64,000 nucleotides of DNA, taken from Pyrenula massariospora (Eukaryota > Ascomycota > Eurotiomycetes > Pyrenulales > Pyrenulaceae). The position numbers were made by a program, and so were the translations under genes. Positions 46,380 to 56,989 of the stretch are shown one piece after another; within the stretch, counting starts at the first letter, position 1; every line of letters starts with the position of its first letter. The notes beneath the pieces are model-generated. The model saw nothing but the letters and a program-made list of their open reading frames with translations, was not told where the DNA came from and did not search any database. The stretch is from NCBI GenBank assembly GCA_021030905.1, contig JAGFMI010000012.1, positions 682,001 through 746,000 of the forward strand, read 5' to 3'.

Positions 46380-49060
46380 CTGCACCCGCTGTGGGCGAGA
46401 GCGGGAGTTTTGCTCTTTGTGTTTTTGCCTCCAAGGCGTCTTCGTCTCTATCTCGGCAACTAAGGTCCTCTTAGATGAGTGTGCCGCGGTTATGAGGAGA
46501 GAGGATAGGCAGCAATGTCTCCCTGGAAGGACGGACGGTGGCTTGTTTGTCGGGAATTGTGTAATATCCTTCTAGGGTGGGGATACGGACGGGCGATGGA
46601 TGGGTAGGGAGGCAGACTCTTCTCTTAGTTTTAATCTTAGGCTTCTACGGTGTGGGTTCTGATTACGCTTTACGAAATGGTATACTGTGCGTGGTGGAAA
46701 GGGGGGATAGACGATTCGAAATTATTTTTATCTTTTTTTTCCGTCTGTGAGGCTCTTTCTCGGGGTGATTCTAGATATACGGGAAATCGGTGTTGTGTTG
46801 AAAGGGGGGGCGCAGGCAGGAAGGCAGCGATATCGGGGCAACGCGATACGAACTTGGCTCGGAGAAGTCCAGGGGGTCTTGATGTTGTGGTTTGGGTGCC
46901 GAGGAGGCGTTCTTCTCTATGTCCTCGGCGGGTGAGCTTGGATGTGCTTAGCACGCTTACGAGGGGAGGGGATGGGATGGGATGGGAGGGGGCAGGCAAT
47001 AATGTTACGAAGGTGGTTTGGTTTGATGGGGATCGGATTGTATTATGTCCTCTGGGGTGGGAATATGAAGGGGCGGTGGGTGGATGGGGAGGTAGGTAGA
47101 TTTTCTCTTCTTCTACGACGGGGTGGGTGTTTAAGGGGGGTTTGATCATGCTCTACGAAATTGTATGCTGTACGTTGAGTAACGGTGGAGAGATGGATAG
47201 GGTTTGCTCTTGAGCGCTCTTTCTCGAGGCGACCTTGGAAGTGCAGGAGTCAGTTGTTGTGTTGAAAGGGGGCCGCAGGCAGGCAGGCAGCGATGCTACG
47301 GGAGGTGGTTTTGTGGAAAATCCTGATCTATTCTCTGGGGAGGGGATAGGGATGGGGCGAGAGTCAGGGAGGGGAAGGGAGAGGGGGGGGAACTGTGTTT
47401 TTGCCTCTGAGGCTCTTCGCTTTCGGTCTCTCGCGCATGAGGCGGTCTTAGAGATATGGAAGTTAAGTGCGGAAACTGGGATGGTGGTCACACGTAGCAA
47501 TGCCGGGTAATCTGGTGTGGAGTTCTGGGGTAGAGTTCGGAGATCGTACGGGATGGATAGGAACTTTTCTCTTCTAGCGGAAGTTGGTCATGCTCTGCAG
47601 GATACTACCCGTACCTCGGACTCCTTATTCGGGTACGGCCGGGGCTGAGTAAGGTTTCTCTTCAGCTTACCTCTATGTTCTTTGCCTCCGAGGCTCCCCC
47701 TCTCTCCCGACTCGCTCATTTTTCGAGTTGGGTCCCGGACCGGACTAAACAGTAGAAGAGTGTTGTGTCGAGCCAGAGGTAGGCAGCAGGTATCCATCAA
47801 AGCCCCTTCGCTAGAAGAGGAGTGGGGAAAGGTAGTGGACATGGGATGGGAGGTCGATGTGGGATGGAGTTCCTCTTTCTAGATGGAGGACCTAAGTGGA
47901 ACTCGCTATCTTCTTTTGCCTCCAAGGCTTTCTGTCTCGGCAGACATATTGTACCTAGCTTGCCCAGAATAGCAGTCACGAATAGTTTCCTCTAGGAGAT
48001 ACAGGCAGCAACATTAATCTCTTGCCTAAAGGTATGAGACAAGTGGAAAAGAGATAGCATGGGAGATACGAGATGAGAGATGCGGGATAGATATTTCCTT
48101 TCAGGAGGTATCCATGGAGGACTTCGGCTTCTGCTTTTGCTTCTAAGGCTCTTTTCTGTATCGGCAGTTTTGGGGTTGCGTATTGTCCAGGATGGGGGTC
48201 AATGTGACAAGCAGGCGGATGGGGTTAGGATGGGTGGTACAGGCAGCAGCTATGTCACTAGATCAATTGGCCTCAGGCATGAGGGTACTAGGGAAGGTGG
48301 ATAGCGCGGGAGAGAGATGGAAAGCGGTGTGTGTATGGATGGATGGGTTTTCTCTTTCTCTTTCCATGATAGAGTCATTGTTTCTAAGGTAAGCGTTATT
48401 GGTTATGGTCGGAAGGAAAGGGAAGGCAGCATACTCGAGCAGACCAGGAACACAGGTGCCGCGATCCGATCCGATCCAATTCAATTGATGAATAAGCAGG
48501 CAGGCGGGCAGGTAGGCAAAGCATCAGCCTTGGAGGCAAAGAGCTCCGCTGATTGACAGATAGAAATATGACGGACTATGTATTTTGGCTTTCTTTTGCC
48601 TCCAAGGCGCTCTCCAACTTTTATGGGCGTATGTCCTGCGCTGAAATGGTGGTCACAAGTGAATAGAATAGTGAGGCAGCAATGTAATACTAGAATACTT
48701 AGTACCAAATCCTCTAGGTAGAAACGCATAGGAGATGAAGTTAGGATGGGTGGTCTTTCTGTCTGTGCTCTTCAATTCAATTGAGGTTTAGCTGGCACGG
48801 CGTCAGCCTTGGAGGCAAGATGCTCCACTGCTCTACGGCCTTGACGGATCAACTGTGCCGAAATGATATGCTAGCTAAAGATGGATGGACCTTCTCTTCA
48901 CAGAACCATCGGCTCAACTATTGCAATTGTCGGACTCTCCGCGATTTCTTGCTTGGGCCACGGGCAGTCTAGCTCGGTTCAATTGACAGGTGGGGAGGTA
49001 AGGCATCAGCCTTGGAGTGGAGGCGAAGTGCTCCAGTGATTTACAGACACTGTGGACCCG
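46380..49060. repeat. Array of diverged non-coding repeats built on a GCCTCNGAGGC palindrome
   Basis: The motif ttttGCCTCCAAGGC or a close relative recurs at 46427-46437, 46743-46753 (degenerate), 47403-47413, 47684-47694, 47918-47928, 48139-48149 and 48598-48608. In the opposite orientation (GCCTTGGAGGC) it occurs at 48527-48537, 48806-48816 and about 49009. Longer matches surround it. For example, ttgtgttgaaaggggg with a following ggcaggcagcgat recurs near 46790 and 47257, and a tacgaaattgtat segment recurs near 46670 and 47155. Units are spaced roughly 200-470 bp. Open frames inside are low-complexity and exist on both strands, so I see no protein-coding role. The origin is unknown: a decayed tandem array, a regulatory array or a long non-coding RNA locus. 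Confidence 0.75.
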
Positions 49061-52000
49061 CATCCTCGCATACTAGGGTACGTTGATCAATACCAAAACG
49101 ACTGGCAGGCTAAAGACGCAGGGACCGCGCGAGGAGACGGTATCGGGGTTGGGAGGAGATACATGTGACATTTGAGTCAAAATGTTTCTGCGGATAATGA
49201 AAATTGAGTAGGACGCTCGATGAATGATCTTTCGCTCCGCCTCGAGAGGATCCTTGATTGGTGGGTTCTTGCACCGAGATTTTTAGATGCGTGAACATAT
49301 CTATCTTAAGCTGAGATGTGCAGAGGCTGCAGGTATTTAATTTTGGAGATCGACATATCATCTTAGTCTACGGAGACTTTCACGTCAAACGGGTGATCTA
49401 CATGATCAGGCTCAGATCTGGTACACAGTCATGGAAGCATATTTCCCATGCTGTAAGTGAGAAGACGGGCCAGGGTTAAAGACCAAGTTTGAGCAAGAAC
49501 AGAGACAGCAAGAGAAGGAGAGGTGACGTGGTGCCCAACGTGTCCATCGGACCCAACCCTTCAGACCGTATGATGAAAATTTCACTGCATGGTAACACGA
49601 TTGCCTGCCACATCGGTCTCGGCAGGGTCCGACATTAGAGCAAGGCAACGGAATTGGCATGAGATATTTTTCGCAAACTTTTATCACATCCTGGGAGTCT
49701 GCTGATTTAGGAAGTCCAGCGTTGGTATTTGCTGGAGGGATCTGAGACCGTATGCCGCTGAGCTGCACCTAACAAAAAATAGATTGGTAATCAGAGAAGG
49801 CAGCAAATGAAGATAGACACGTGGAGAGGACCGGTGAGTGATCATTTCTTAAGCATTGCGTAGGTCAATTGCGATGGTCGGTGTAGGAAGGATTTGTGTG
49901 TGACAAGCTTTTGTTGTCTCCTAACTTTGGTCTCATAGCCTGAACCTTTCAGCTGGCATGGGAACTTGGCTGATGACTGACAGATGTCATGCATGCATGC
50001 AAGAAACTGTGCAGCCTGTGGCAAGTTGGTTAGGTGGCTGTCTCACTACACACGACGCTTTCCCGCCCCGGTGCGTGTAGTCTCCCAAATGAGATGCCCT
50101 TCGGCCGGGATGAACGGTTTTACTTACCTGCATGGTGTTCGTAGATTCGCGGCCTCTTTAATGCGCATATCAGACCAAGCCCATAGGAATTTTAAGCTTT
50201 TTGGGAGGCGATGTTTTCGGTGACATTCATGGTGCTCTTTCTTACTTCTTACGGGGGTAACTCGTTTGAAGGGGTCGTTGGGGCCGAAACGAACAGAGCA
50301 ACGGGTGTTGGCTCAACTGCCCTCTGATCAAAAAATAGTAGCAGGTCGGACTTGCCAAGAGAGGTGACGCCGACGAGAGCAACAGTTTTGATCTTTTGCA
50401 AAGAATTCCGATTTGCGATTCTTCTTCACCTATGCTCTTGCGGCGTAGCCGTCGGAGTGTAGCATGTGGTGGTTGCGTTTCAGGGAGAGGTGTTGTGTTG
50501 AACACGATGCACGTCGGCTAGCAACCGGTCTTTCTGTCAGGCTTGAGAGAGGCGCCTACGACCATAGGCCGAATAGTAGCAGCGAACCCATGTCCGAGAG
50601 GCTGGAGATTGCGCGCAAAGCGCCGGCCCTTCCCGTGACCGCGATGAGGCTCTGGGAGGAGTGAAGCAGGTTGCGCAACCGATCCAGGACGACCGGGGGG
50701 GAACATGATAGCTGAAGCTGGTGCAATTCAGAAACTCGCGTGAGAGCTAGTGGAAAGGCCGGCGCGTTGATTTGACGGCTTATTGTGAATACTAAACCGA
50801 TGAGGGAAAATGGCGTGAAGGATTGGGTGGCCTGGTGTGGTGTTCTCTCTGGCTGGGGGCAGTGCAAAAGGCCGCTTGGCGCGAGGCATTCTCAAGGCAA
50901 ACACTTTTTTCTCGCAGCGCGACCTTTCGCGGGGACCGCTTCGAGCCTAGCGTTCGCCTTTTGGCGTTTGATGCGCAGCAGCATTCGACGAGGGTTTCTG
51001 GAGGATTCGCGCCAATCGACTAAATGCTGCAGAATAAATGACGGTCGCATCCTGATCCGGCAAGGTGAGCTCGGCCGGGCTTGCTGTCTCGTGCACCCTC
51101 CCCTCCACCCTCCGTTAATCATGATAGGGATCATGGCAGCAAACGTGCCGCATCTCATGATACTCGAGGCTGAGCCTTCTTCGTGGTCTCCCTGGCCCTT
51201 GCTGCCGCTCTACCGCGCTGCCCACCGTTCCCTCCATCCCTCACCCTAACTAGTGCTGGTTCACGCCGTCTCACCTCACCCCAAGCCCATATTATGCCGC
51301 TTACTCCTCCGTCCATTTGCGTACGACGCCTCAAGTGGCTGTGGGTAGCTTGTGGCTTCGAACCCCTCCAACGCCCCTATGGCCATGTTCTCTCGGTCGC
51401 ACAAATGTGTTGGCCGACGGCCATCATCGCCCCAATCCACCTCGTCACGGGCGCAAAAGGCCCAAACGGATCTGGTTCAGCGTCCCAGATGGCTCTACTT
51501 GTCCTCATCTGGGACTAGCCACTCCTGCTGCGACCCAACACCAACCCCATCACACTCCTCCAATCGGCAGCCATCGTGACCGCAAAACAGTCATAATTCT
51601 TCGCAGACTGGTGTTTCGTCCGTCCGAGCAGCGTATTTTTCCCATGCCCCATCTGATCATGCACGCGTGCTTTCTAGCATGGGCTTAGCCACCGGGATGA
51701 TATGGTGTGCCTATCTCTCCGTCCTAAGCCCAGGCATCCATCGCTTGGCGCGAGTGGTGGAGACGCTGCCATGCACACGATCCCTCCCCACCCTATGATG
51801 AAAGGCCGTTCATGTGTGTGCAACTGTGTTTTGCATACTGTTGTTATAAGTTGGAGCCCCCTTCCCCTTGTTTCCTCCTGTCTCTCCCCTTAAGGCATCA
51901 CAATCATTCATCGTTACTACAACTAGCAATAACACTGCTGCTCCCTCATACCCTCTTTCGAGTTGGCGTATGACCTCGTTGCTACCGTCACTGAAATACC

Positions 52001-52148
52001 TTCTCGCGCCCTGAGGGGCTCCACGAGCAAGCTGTCGCCTACTCACACAACCACTTACTATTACTACCCTTCTCAAGGAGGCCCCGGAGGCTCTCAGACA
52101 CATTCAGACAATCCTCGCTTTGAGTACATTACCCCTTCCCGCAGCAAA
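49061..52148. other. Gene-free region upstream of the 52.1-kb gene
   Basis: About 3.1 kb with no supported gene. Frames of 100-154 codons (49412-49768 on the minus strand, 50785-51249 on the plus strand) begin with GTG rather than ATG, overlap other frames and show no domain. A (tgca)n run lies near 49987-49999. From about 51150 to 52140 the + strand is strongly pyrimidine-rich, like a long fungal promoter or 5' leader for the gene at 52149. Confidence 0.45.
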
Positions 52149-52766
52149 ATGCCTGGCCGTGTCAACTTTGCCGGGCGTGATTCTATCCGCCGACCGGCCC
52201 GTGAGGACGAGCTCTTCGTCATGGAGCAATTCGCTCGACATGCTCGTCACTGTCCCGAGTGTGCCGACCCTCTCCAGGTTTGCCTTGACGGGCGGACACT
52301 CTGCGATAGGGGTCACGCATATGCTAAGAGCGTCGCCGAGTACATCTATCTCAAAGCTGGCGTGGCGTTTTCTGAGCTCGATCGCAATGTTGATCGAGTT
52401 CCAGTGCAAGTGGAGATTCCGTCTGAGCATGCGGTCGTGCGAGACCTTCTGAGAGCCCTGAACGCGGGTTTAAGGAAACGGCGAGCTTCCCCTGTGGTTA
52501 GCCACGACAAACACTATTACGTTCCGGATCGTCGTCCCCTTCCCACCGAAAGACGGCGCGAATACGACGTGGTTGAAGTCGAGCCAAGAAGACATCGCCC
52601 CGAGATCAAGCGCGAGAAAAGCCACAAAAAGCGCACCGTATACGTACCTGGTCGAGGCTCGCTATACGAGGAAGACCAGAGAGAAAGGAAACAGAGGAAA
52701 GAAGAGGAGCCGGTCATTGTTTACGCCACGCCGGGGAGAAGCAGATACAAGGAAAGTTATCGTTGA
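52149..52766 (+). CDS. Small basic fungal protein, 205 residues (frame continues past the stop)
   Basis: The ATG at 52149 opens MPGRVNFAGRDSIRRPARED, followed by a CxxC-type pair in HCPECADPLQVC and a second pair of Cys/His in GRTLCDRGHAYAKS. This looks like a small treble-clef-like or zinc-binding N-terminal domain of about 70 residues. A predicted helix (HAVVRDLLRALNAGLRKRR) and a highly basic Arg/Lys/Glu-rich tail follow. I believe this N-terminal domain recurs in uncharacterised fungal proteins, but I cannot name a function. The frame upstream is open to 51963 without an ATG. After the TGA at 52764-52766 the same frame stays open to 53114 (next entry). The gene stands alone after more than 6 kb of non-coding DNA, which suggests complex regulation. 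Confidence 0.75.
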   Translation: MPGRVNFAGRDSIRRPAREDELFVMEQFARHARHCPECADPLQVCLDGRTLCDRGHAYAKSVAEYIYLKAGVAFSELDRNVDRVPVQVEIPSEHAVVRDLLRALNAGLRKRRASPVVSHDKHYYVPDRRPLPTERRREYDVVEVEPRRHRPEIKREKSHKKRTVYVPGRGSLYEEDQRERKQRKEEEPVIVYATPGRSRYKESYR

Positions 52767-53114
52767 CTCCCAGGAGACGGGGGCTTGCGACAACACGGAA
52801 GCCCAAGCCCGGGCCGAAGTAGAAGCGCAAGTCCCAAGCGACAAACAGACCAAGACGAAATAACCCAGTTCATACGAGAGCATTGGCCAGAGACTTCACC
52901 GCATTACGAGAACCGGGGAAGCAGAGCCAGAAGCCGTAGCCGCAGCGCAAGTCCGAAGGGAAGCGCCCACAACGAAGCCAAGCAAGAGGCCAAACAGGCG
53001 CGCGAAGACTATTGCGAGATGTCATTCTACGGCCTTGAAATGTTCGCCGGAGAGATCATTGAGATGCTCGGAGATGCAGAGCCTTTGCTTGAGATCCTTG
53101 GGGAGCTCGCATGA
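52767..53114 (+). other. In-frame open extension after the TGA of the 52149 gene
   Basis: Directly after the TGA the same frame is open for 115 sense codons and then ends at a TGA (53112-53114). It reads as protein: two Arg/Ser stretches (SPSPGRSRSASPK and ARSRSRSASPKGSA) and then an acidic, hydrophobic end (EMSFYGLEMFAGEIIEMLGD). The two similar SRSASPK segments argue for a coding origin. No intron of normal length with GT/AG in the right phase removes the stop; the only fitting pair, gttatc to cag at 52756-52773, is 18 bp. Read-through (TGA followed by C is a leaky context), a recent stop, or a sequence error are the alternatives. Confidence 0.5.
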
Positions 53115-53774
53115 CCATTCGATTCAGTGAACAACAGCTCGGCTTGCAACAAACGAGCTCAGCCAAACAGCATTACCGTCTTCGAGAGAACCAACAAAGA
53201 CACACAAAGCGACACACAGATAGAAAGAATTGTTCCTGATAGAGCGTAATGTACGCTCGATCAAGAAACACGACAACAACGACAGTGACCTTTCTATCAA
53301 CAAAAGCTACAAATGCGCACCGGCTTGAGAACATCGCCGCAGATTCGGGATCGAAGATATTCGAGCGCAATGATGCTAGTGGTGCTCGCATTGGGTATGG
53401 ACTGTTGCAGCAGCTCGTCTCAAAGGGAGACGACAGGAAGATCAAAGGGTAGGGACAGAGGTGGATGGCCGATGGAGAATAGAAGCATGGCTGCTATGTG
53501 ATTGCATTGTATCTTCCGCGTACCAGTGTCTGTTGCTGGATTCTAGAGAGATTTTAGAATTAGAATAGACCAATGCTTCGAACTCCAACCTATTTGTTCC
53601 CGTTCTGTTCAGGGGATCATGGTAATGAGATTGCGTGAGGGGAGGTTGTAAGGAAGCAAAGTGTGTGCTTCTCTTCCGACACGGCCCCTCCGAGCATCGG
53701 CGATGCCATTCCGCATCGAGTCTTTCCCCACCTTCGGCAGGCTTGGCGGGGTGAGCCGAGGGCAGGCGCGGTGG

Positions 53775-53783
53775 ATCTGATAA
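53775..53783 (+). promoter_or_regulatory. GATA-factor site ATCTGATAA (SreA/Urbs1 type), copy 1
   Basis: A perfect match to ATCWGATAA, the extended site known for fungal iron-responsive GATA repressors (SreA, Urbs1, Sre). It is about 440 bp before the transporter ATG. Confidence 0.7.
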
Positions 53784-53799
53784 GATGAAAATTCTGCGG

Positions 53800-53808
53800 A
53801 TCTGATAA
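53800..53808 (+). promoter_or_regulatory. GATA-factor site ATCTGATAA (SreA/Urbs1 type), copy 2
   Basis: A second perfect copy in the same orientation, 25 bp after the first. The surrounding 12 bases (ggatctgataag) are identical in both. Paired sites of this kind precede siderophore genes in other ascomycetes. Confidence 0.7.
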
Positions 53809-54225
53809 GATTACCCAATCGCCGCCCCCTGTCCTACCGCCCTCGTCGCGTCACGTCGCACTCGCACGTCGTCCGACCCAACCGGGTGTGCGTTGCCTGC
53901 ACCATGGGCTGGGAAGCTGGGGAATTACTTGCTCTGCAGGGACGAACGGGCCCTGTCATGCGGAGCTTTGGCAAACAGCTCCCTCCCAGACTTACGCGAG
54001 TGCTTTCCTAACGTAATATGCTTTTCCGCCACTTAGCGTGCCGCTGTGGTGCCATAGCCTACCCCTGTGTGCCTGAAGGTTTTTGAAGCTTCAGAGATTT
54101 TTCTCTTCTTCTCTATCTTCTTGATACCTTACTCAAATCAGCATCCCGTTTGTACGTTGCATGCACATATTTCATGCAAACATCTGCAATTCTTCTGTCT
54201 TTCCATAGAACTAATTCGAAGAAAA

Positions 54226-56313
54226 ATGACTGGCTCCGACCAAGACTCTGATCGCGACCGAAAGATCCCCAATGAAGCTGCTTCCTATCCCGATGACAAG
54301 CCTCATTTACTCGGGGCTCAGTCACCAGGTGTTCGTCGGATTGAAGCAATCTCAACGCACATAACCCGCCTAGACCGGGTCTTCATTTTCGCCAGCGTCT
54401 TCTTAATCGCGTACGTTTACGGGTTGGATGGTACCATCAGATACACATACCAGGTGCGTATCCGCTATCGTTGAAGGAGGATCTGATTAGGAGTAACATC
54501 GGACAGCCTCTGGCAGTAGCGTCTTTTGGCAGCCACAGCCTACTGGCAACGATCAACGTTGTGAGGGCGGTCATTGCTGCGGCAGGTCAGCCAACAGCGG
54601 CCAAGATTGCTGATGTATTTGGGCGGGTTGAGCTCATCATTGTATCAATCTTCTTCTACGTCATTGGTTTGTGCTACCGGCTACATCGAATGGCTGGTGA
54701 ACAGAATGCTGATCATACCTAGGTACGATTGTGGAAGCCACCTCGACCAACGTTCCGGGGTTTTCTGCTGGAGCTGTCATCTATCAGGTTTATTAATCCA
54801 GCCACGTGACGGGTTGTATCTAACTCCGAGCAGATTGGATACACTGCCATACTACTCCTTATAGAAGTGATTGTGGCGGACATTACATCGACAAAGGCCC
54901 GTTTACTCTTCTCCTTCATTCCCGCCCTTCCTTTTGTCATCAACACTTGGGTCAGCGGAGACATTACTTCGGCTGTGCTAAAAAGGACGACTTGGAATTG
55001 GGGCATAGGCATGTTTGCCATTATTTATCCGGGTATGAAAGTCTTGGTTGACTATAGAAAGCAAGCAATTGACATGCTGCTTAGTCTGTGCTTTACCGCT
55101 TATCTTGTCGTTGTGGAATGTGTCTCGCAAGGCAAAGAAGGCGGGCACTCTCGACAACTACAAAACCCCATACCAAACGCTAGGGGCTCTGAAATTGTCC
55201 ACGAACCTCTTCTGGCAACTGGACGTGATTGGAATGATTCTCCTCATCGCAGTGCTGGCTCTTATCCTGGTGCCATTCACACTTGCTGGTGGCCTCTCCG
55301 AGCAGTGGAAGACAGCACATATTATTGCACCCTTGGTGATTGGAGTTCTGTGCGTCCCTGTATTTACGCTCTGGGAGATGCGGGCGCCTCACCCAATGGT
55401 TCCATTTCACGTAAGTGCCATTCTCTCTAGCGCAAGCACATCTGCTAATTGACCATTTCAGTTGCTCAGGGATCGGGCTGTATGGGCTGCTCTCGGCGTT
55501 GCCGTCTTTCTCAACTTCCCTTGGTATCTTCAAAACGACTATCTCTTTACCGTCCTCCGAGTAGCATTTGATGAGTCAGTTCTTTCCGGGACACGGATTT
55601 TATCATTGTTCAGTTTCACATCGGTCCTAACCGGCTTCTTCCTTGGCTTCGTCGTCTACCGCGTCCGTCGACTCAAACCTTTCATTATGGCTGGCGTGGT
55701 ACTATTTCTCGTCGCCTTCGGTCTGTTGATTCATTACCGCGGATCTCCCACCAGCAGCGGACACAGTGGCATCATTGGCGCCCAGGTCTTACTTGGTCTA
55801 GGAGGGGGTCTGTTTTCTTACCCTACGCAAGCCAGCATACAAGTCGCTACCCAGCATGAACACCTGGCGGTTGTAACTGGTATCTTCTTGGCATGTTACA
55901 ATATTGGCTCCGCGCTAGGTGCATCCGTGTCGGGTGCGATCTGGACGCAATCTCTTCCTAGTAAACTTGAGAATAATTTAGCGCAATTCGGAAATGCGAC
56001 GATGGCTACCGCCGTATACGCTGACCCCTTCACGTTCATCATTAGCTACCCGGTGGGCACACCAGAGCGGACGGCGGTCATTGACGCCTACCAGAGCGCG
56101 CAGAGACTCCTCTGCATTACTGGAATATGTCTGACGATCCCGTTGATCATCTTTGCTGCTTTCCTGAGAAATCCGCGACTAGGGGACACACAGAGCTTGC
56201 CCCAGGCCGAGGGCGGAAGGAATGCTAGTGTTGTGAGTGCAGGACACGATGGCACGGGGCCAATGCAGCAGGAAAAGCAGAAGACTGGGTGGAGGAGGTG
56301 GCTTGACATGTAA
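54226..56313 (+). CDS. Siderophore-iron transporter, major facilitator superfamily (SIT family)
   Basis: SIT proteins take up ferric siderophores in exchange for protons at the plasma membrane. Six exons are supported: 54226-54453, 54507-54666, 54723-54787, 54834-55032, 55085-55410 and 55462-56313. Introns are 46-56 bp and the sum is an exact 610 codons. The N-terminal cytosolic part ends in [16 protein letters not shown], followed by the SIT hallmark [15 protein letters not shown]. About 14 membrane spans follow. Other family stretches are [37 protein letters not shown] and [15 protein letters not shown]. The C-terminus contains the LYADPF-like [11 protein letters not shown] and a basic tail. 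The two upstream GATA sites predict repression by iron through an SreA-type factor. The substrate siderophore cannot be told. Confidence 0.92.
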
Positions 56314-56989
56314 TTGACCGGGTTTTCTGCTTTAGCCGAGATAGTTTATCTTGCATACGGCAAGGTCTCGGCTCTGTGGCGATAATGCGGTTGCGCCGCG
56401 CTTTCGGGCTTGCAAGCGGTCTAGGTACGTATCTACGTGCGGAATAACCAGCGAATCTTGGAGTCAAGGTAAAATTGATTTTTGTTAGTTAAGCGACTCA
56501 ATTCATGGTTGTGAGGCTTACATGTCGCCAACGGGTTGCCATTTCGAGGCCGCGCCGTTGGCTAGTCCCCACTCCATTTTCCGCGATGACTCGAATCCGC
56601 CACCGGTGCTAGAACGCAAAAGTGAGTCACTTCTGTCAATTAGGTTGGTAAGTAGAAGAGATGATTGATTTTGTTGTTTGCGAGCTCTGCGGTTTCTCCG
56701 TTCCGTCACGTCATATCCCGCCCGGTGCTGATTCCCTTCTTTTCCTGCTGCGTTTTTGCTGGTTGTGCCTGCCTCGGTGTGATATGAGAGGATCCACTTT
56801 TGCTCTGTCACCGACCCGCATTGGGTGTTTTGGAAGGAACGCCTTCGTCAGATAAGCCTTACTAAGAATTGAAGCTGAACTGTAAGTACCTGCGTACTTC
56901 CTTCCTTTCTACTTAAGTCAAGATCTGTGGTGCGCAACGCTCTTTCCCCCGAACGAACGACGCCGGGACTTCCTCCCTCAGTTGCAAAG
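56314..56989. other. Intergenic region, transporter / acyltransferase
   Basis: About 680 bp. No gene is seen. A consensus donor gtaagtacc at 56882 and an AG near 56917 could mark a short 5'-leader intron of the next gene; this is weak. Confidence 0.35.

Larger units (their letters stand above)
53115..54225. promoter_or_regulatory. Upstream region of the siderophore transporter
   Basis: About 1.1 kb with no gene. It contains the two GATA-type sites listed below. The rest (53200-53520) is probably the 3' end of the preceding gene. Confidence 0.5.

Noticed and set aside
46650-47149. Overlapping 149- and 159-codon frames on opposite strands inside the repeat array
   Set aside because: Low-complexity, Gly/Arg- or Pro/Ser-rich, present on both strands at once and without a good start context; explained by G-rich DNA.
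50785-51249. A 154-codon frame in the gene-free region
   Set aside because: It begins at GTG, overlaps several other frames and has no recognisable domain or plausible composition.
52756-52773. An in-phase GT...AG pair (gttatc to cag) that would remove the TGA at 52764-52766
   Set aside because: At 18 bp it is far below the smallest introns seen here (43 bp), even though it contains a branch-like ttgac.
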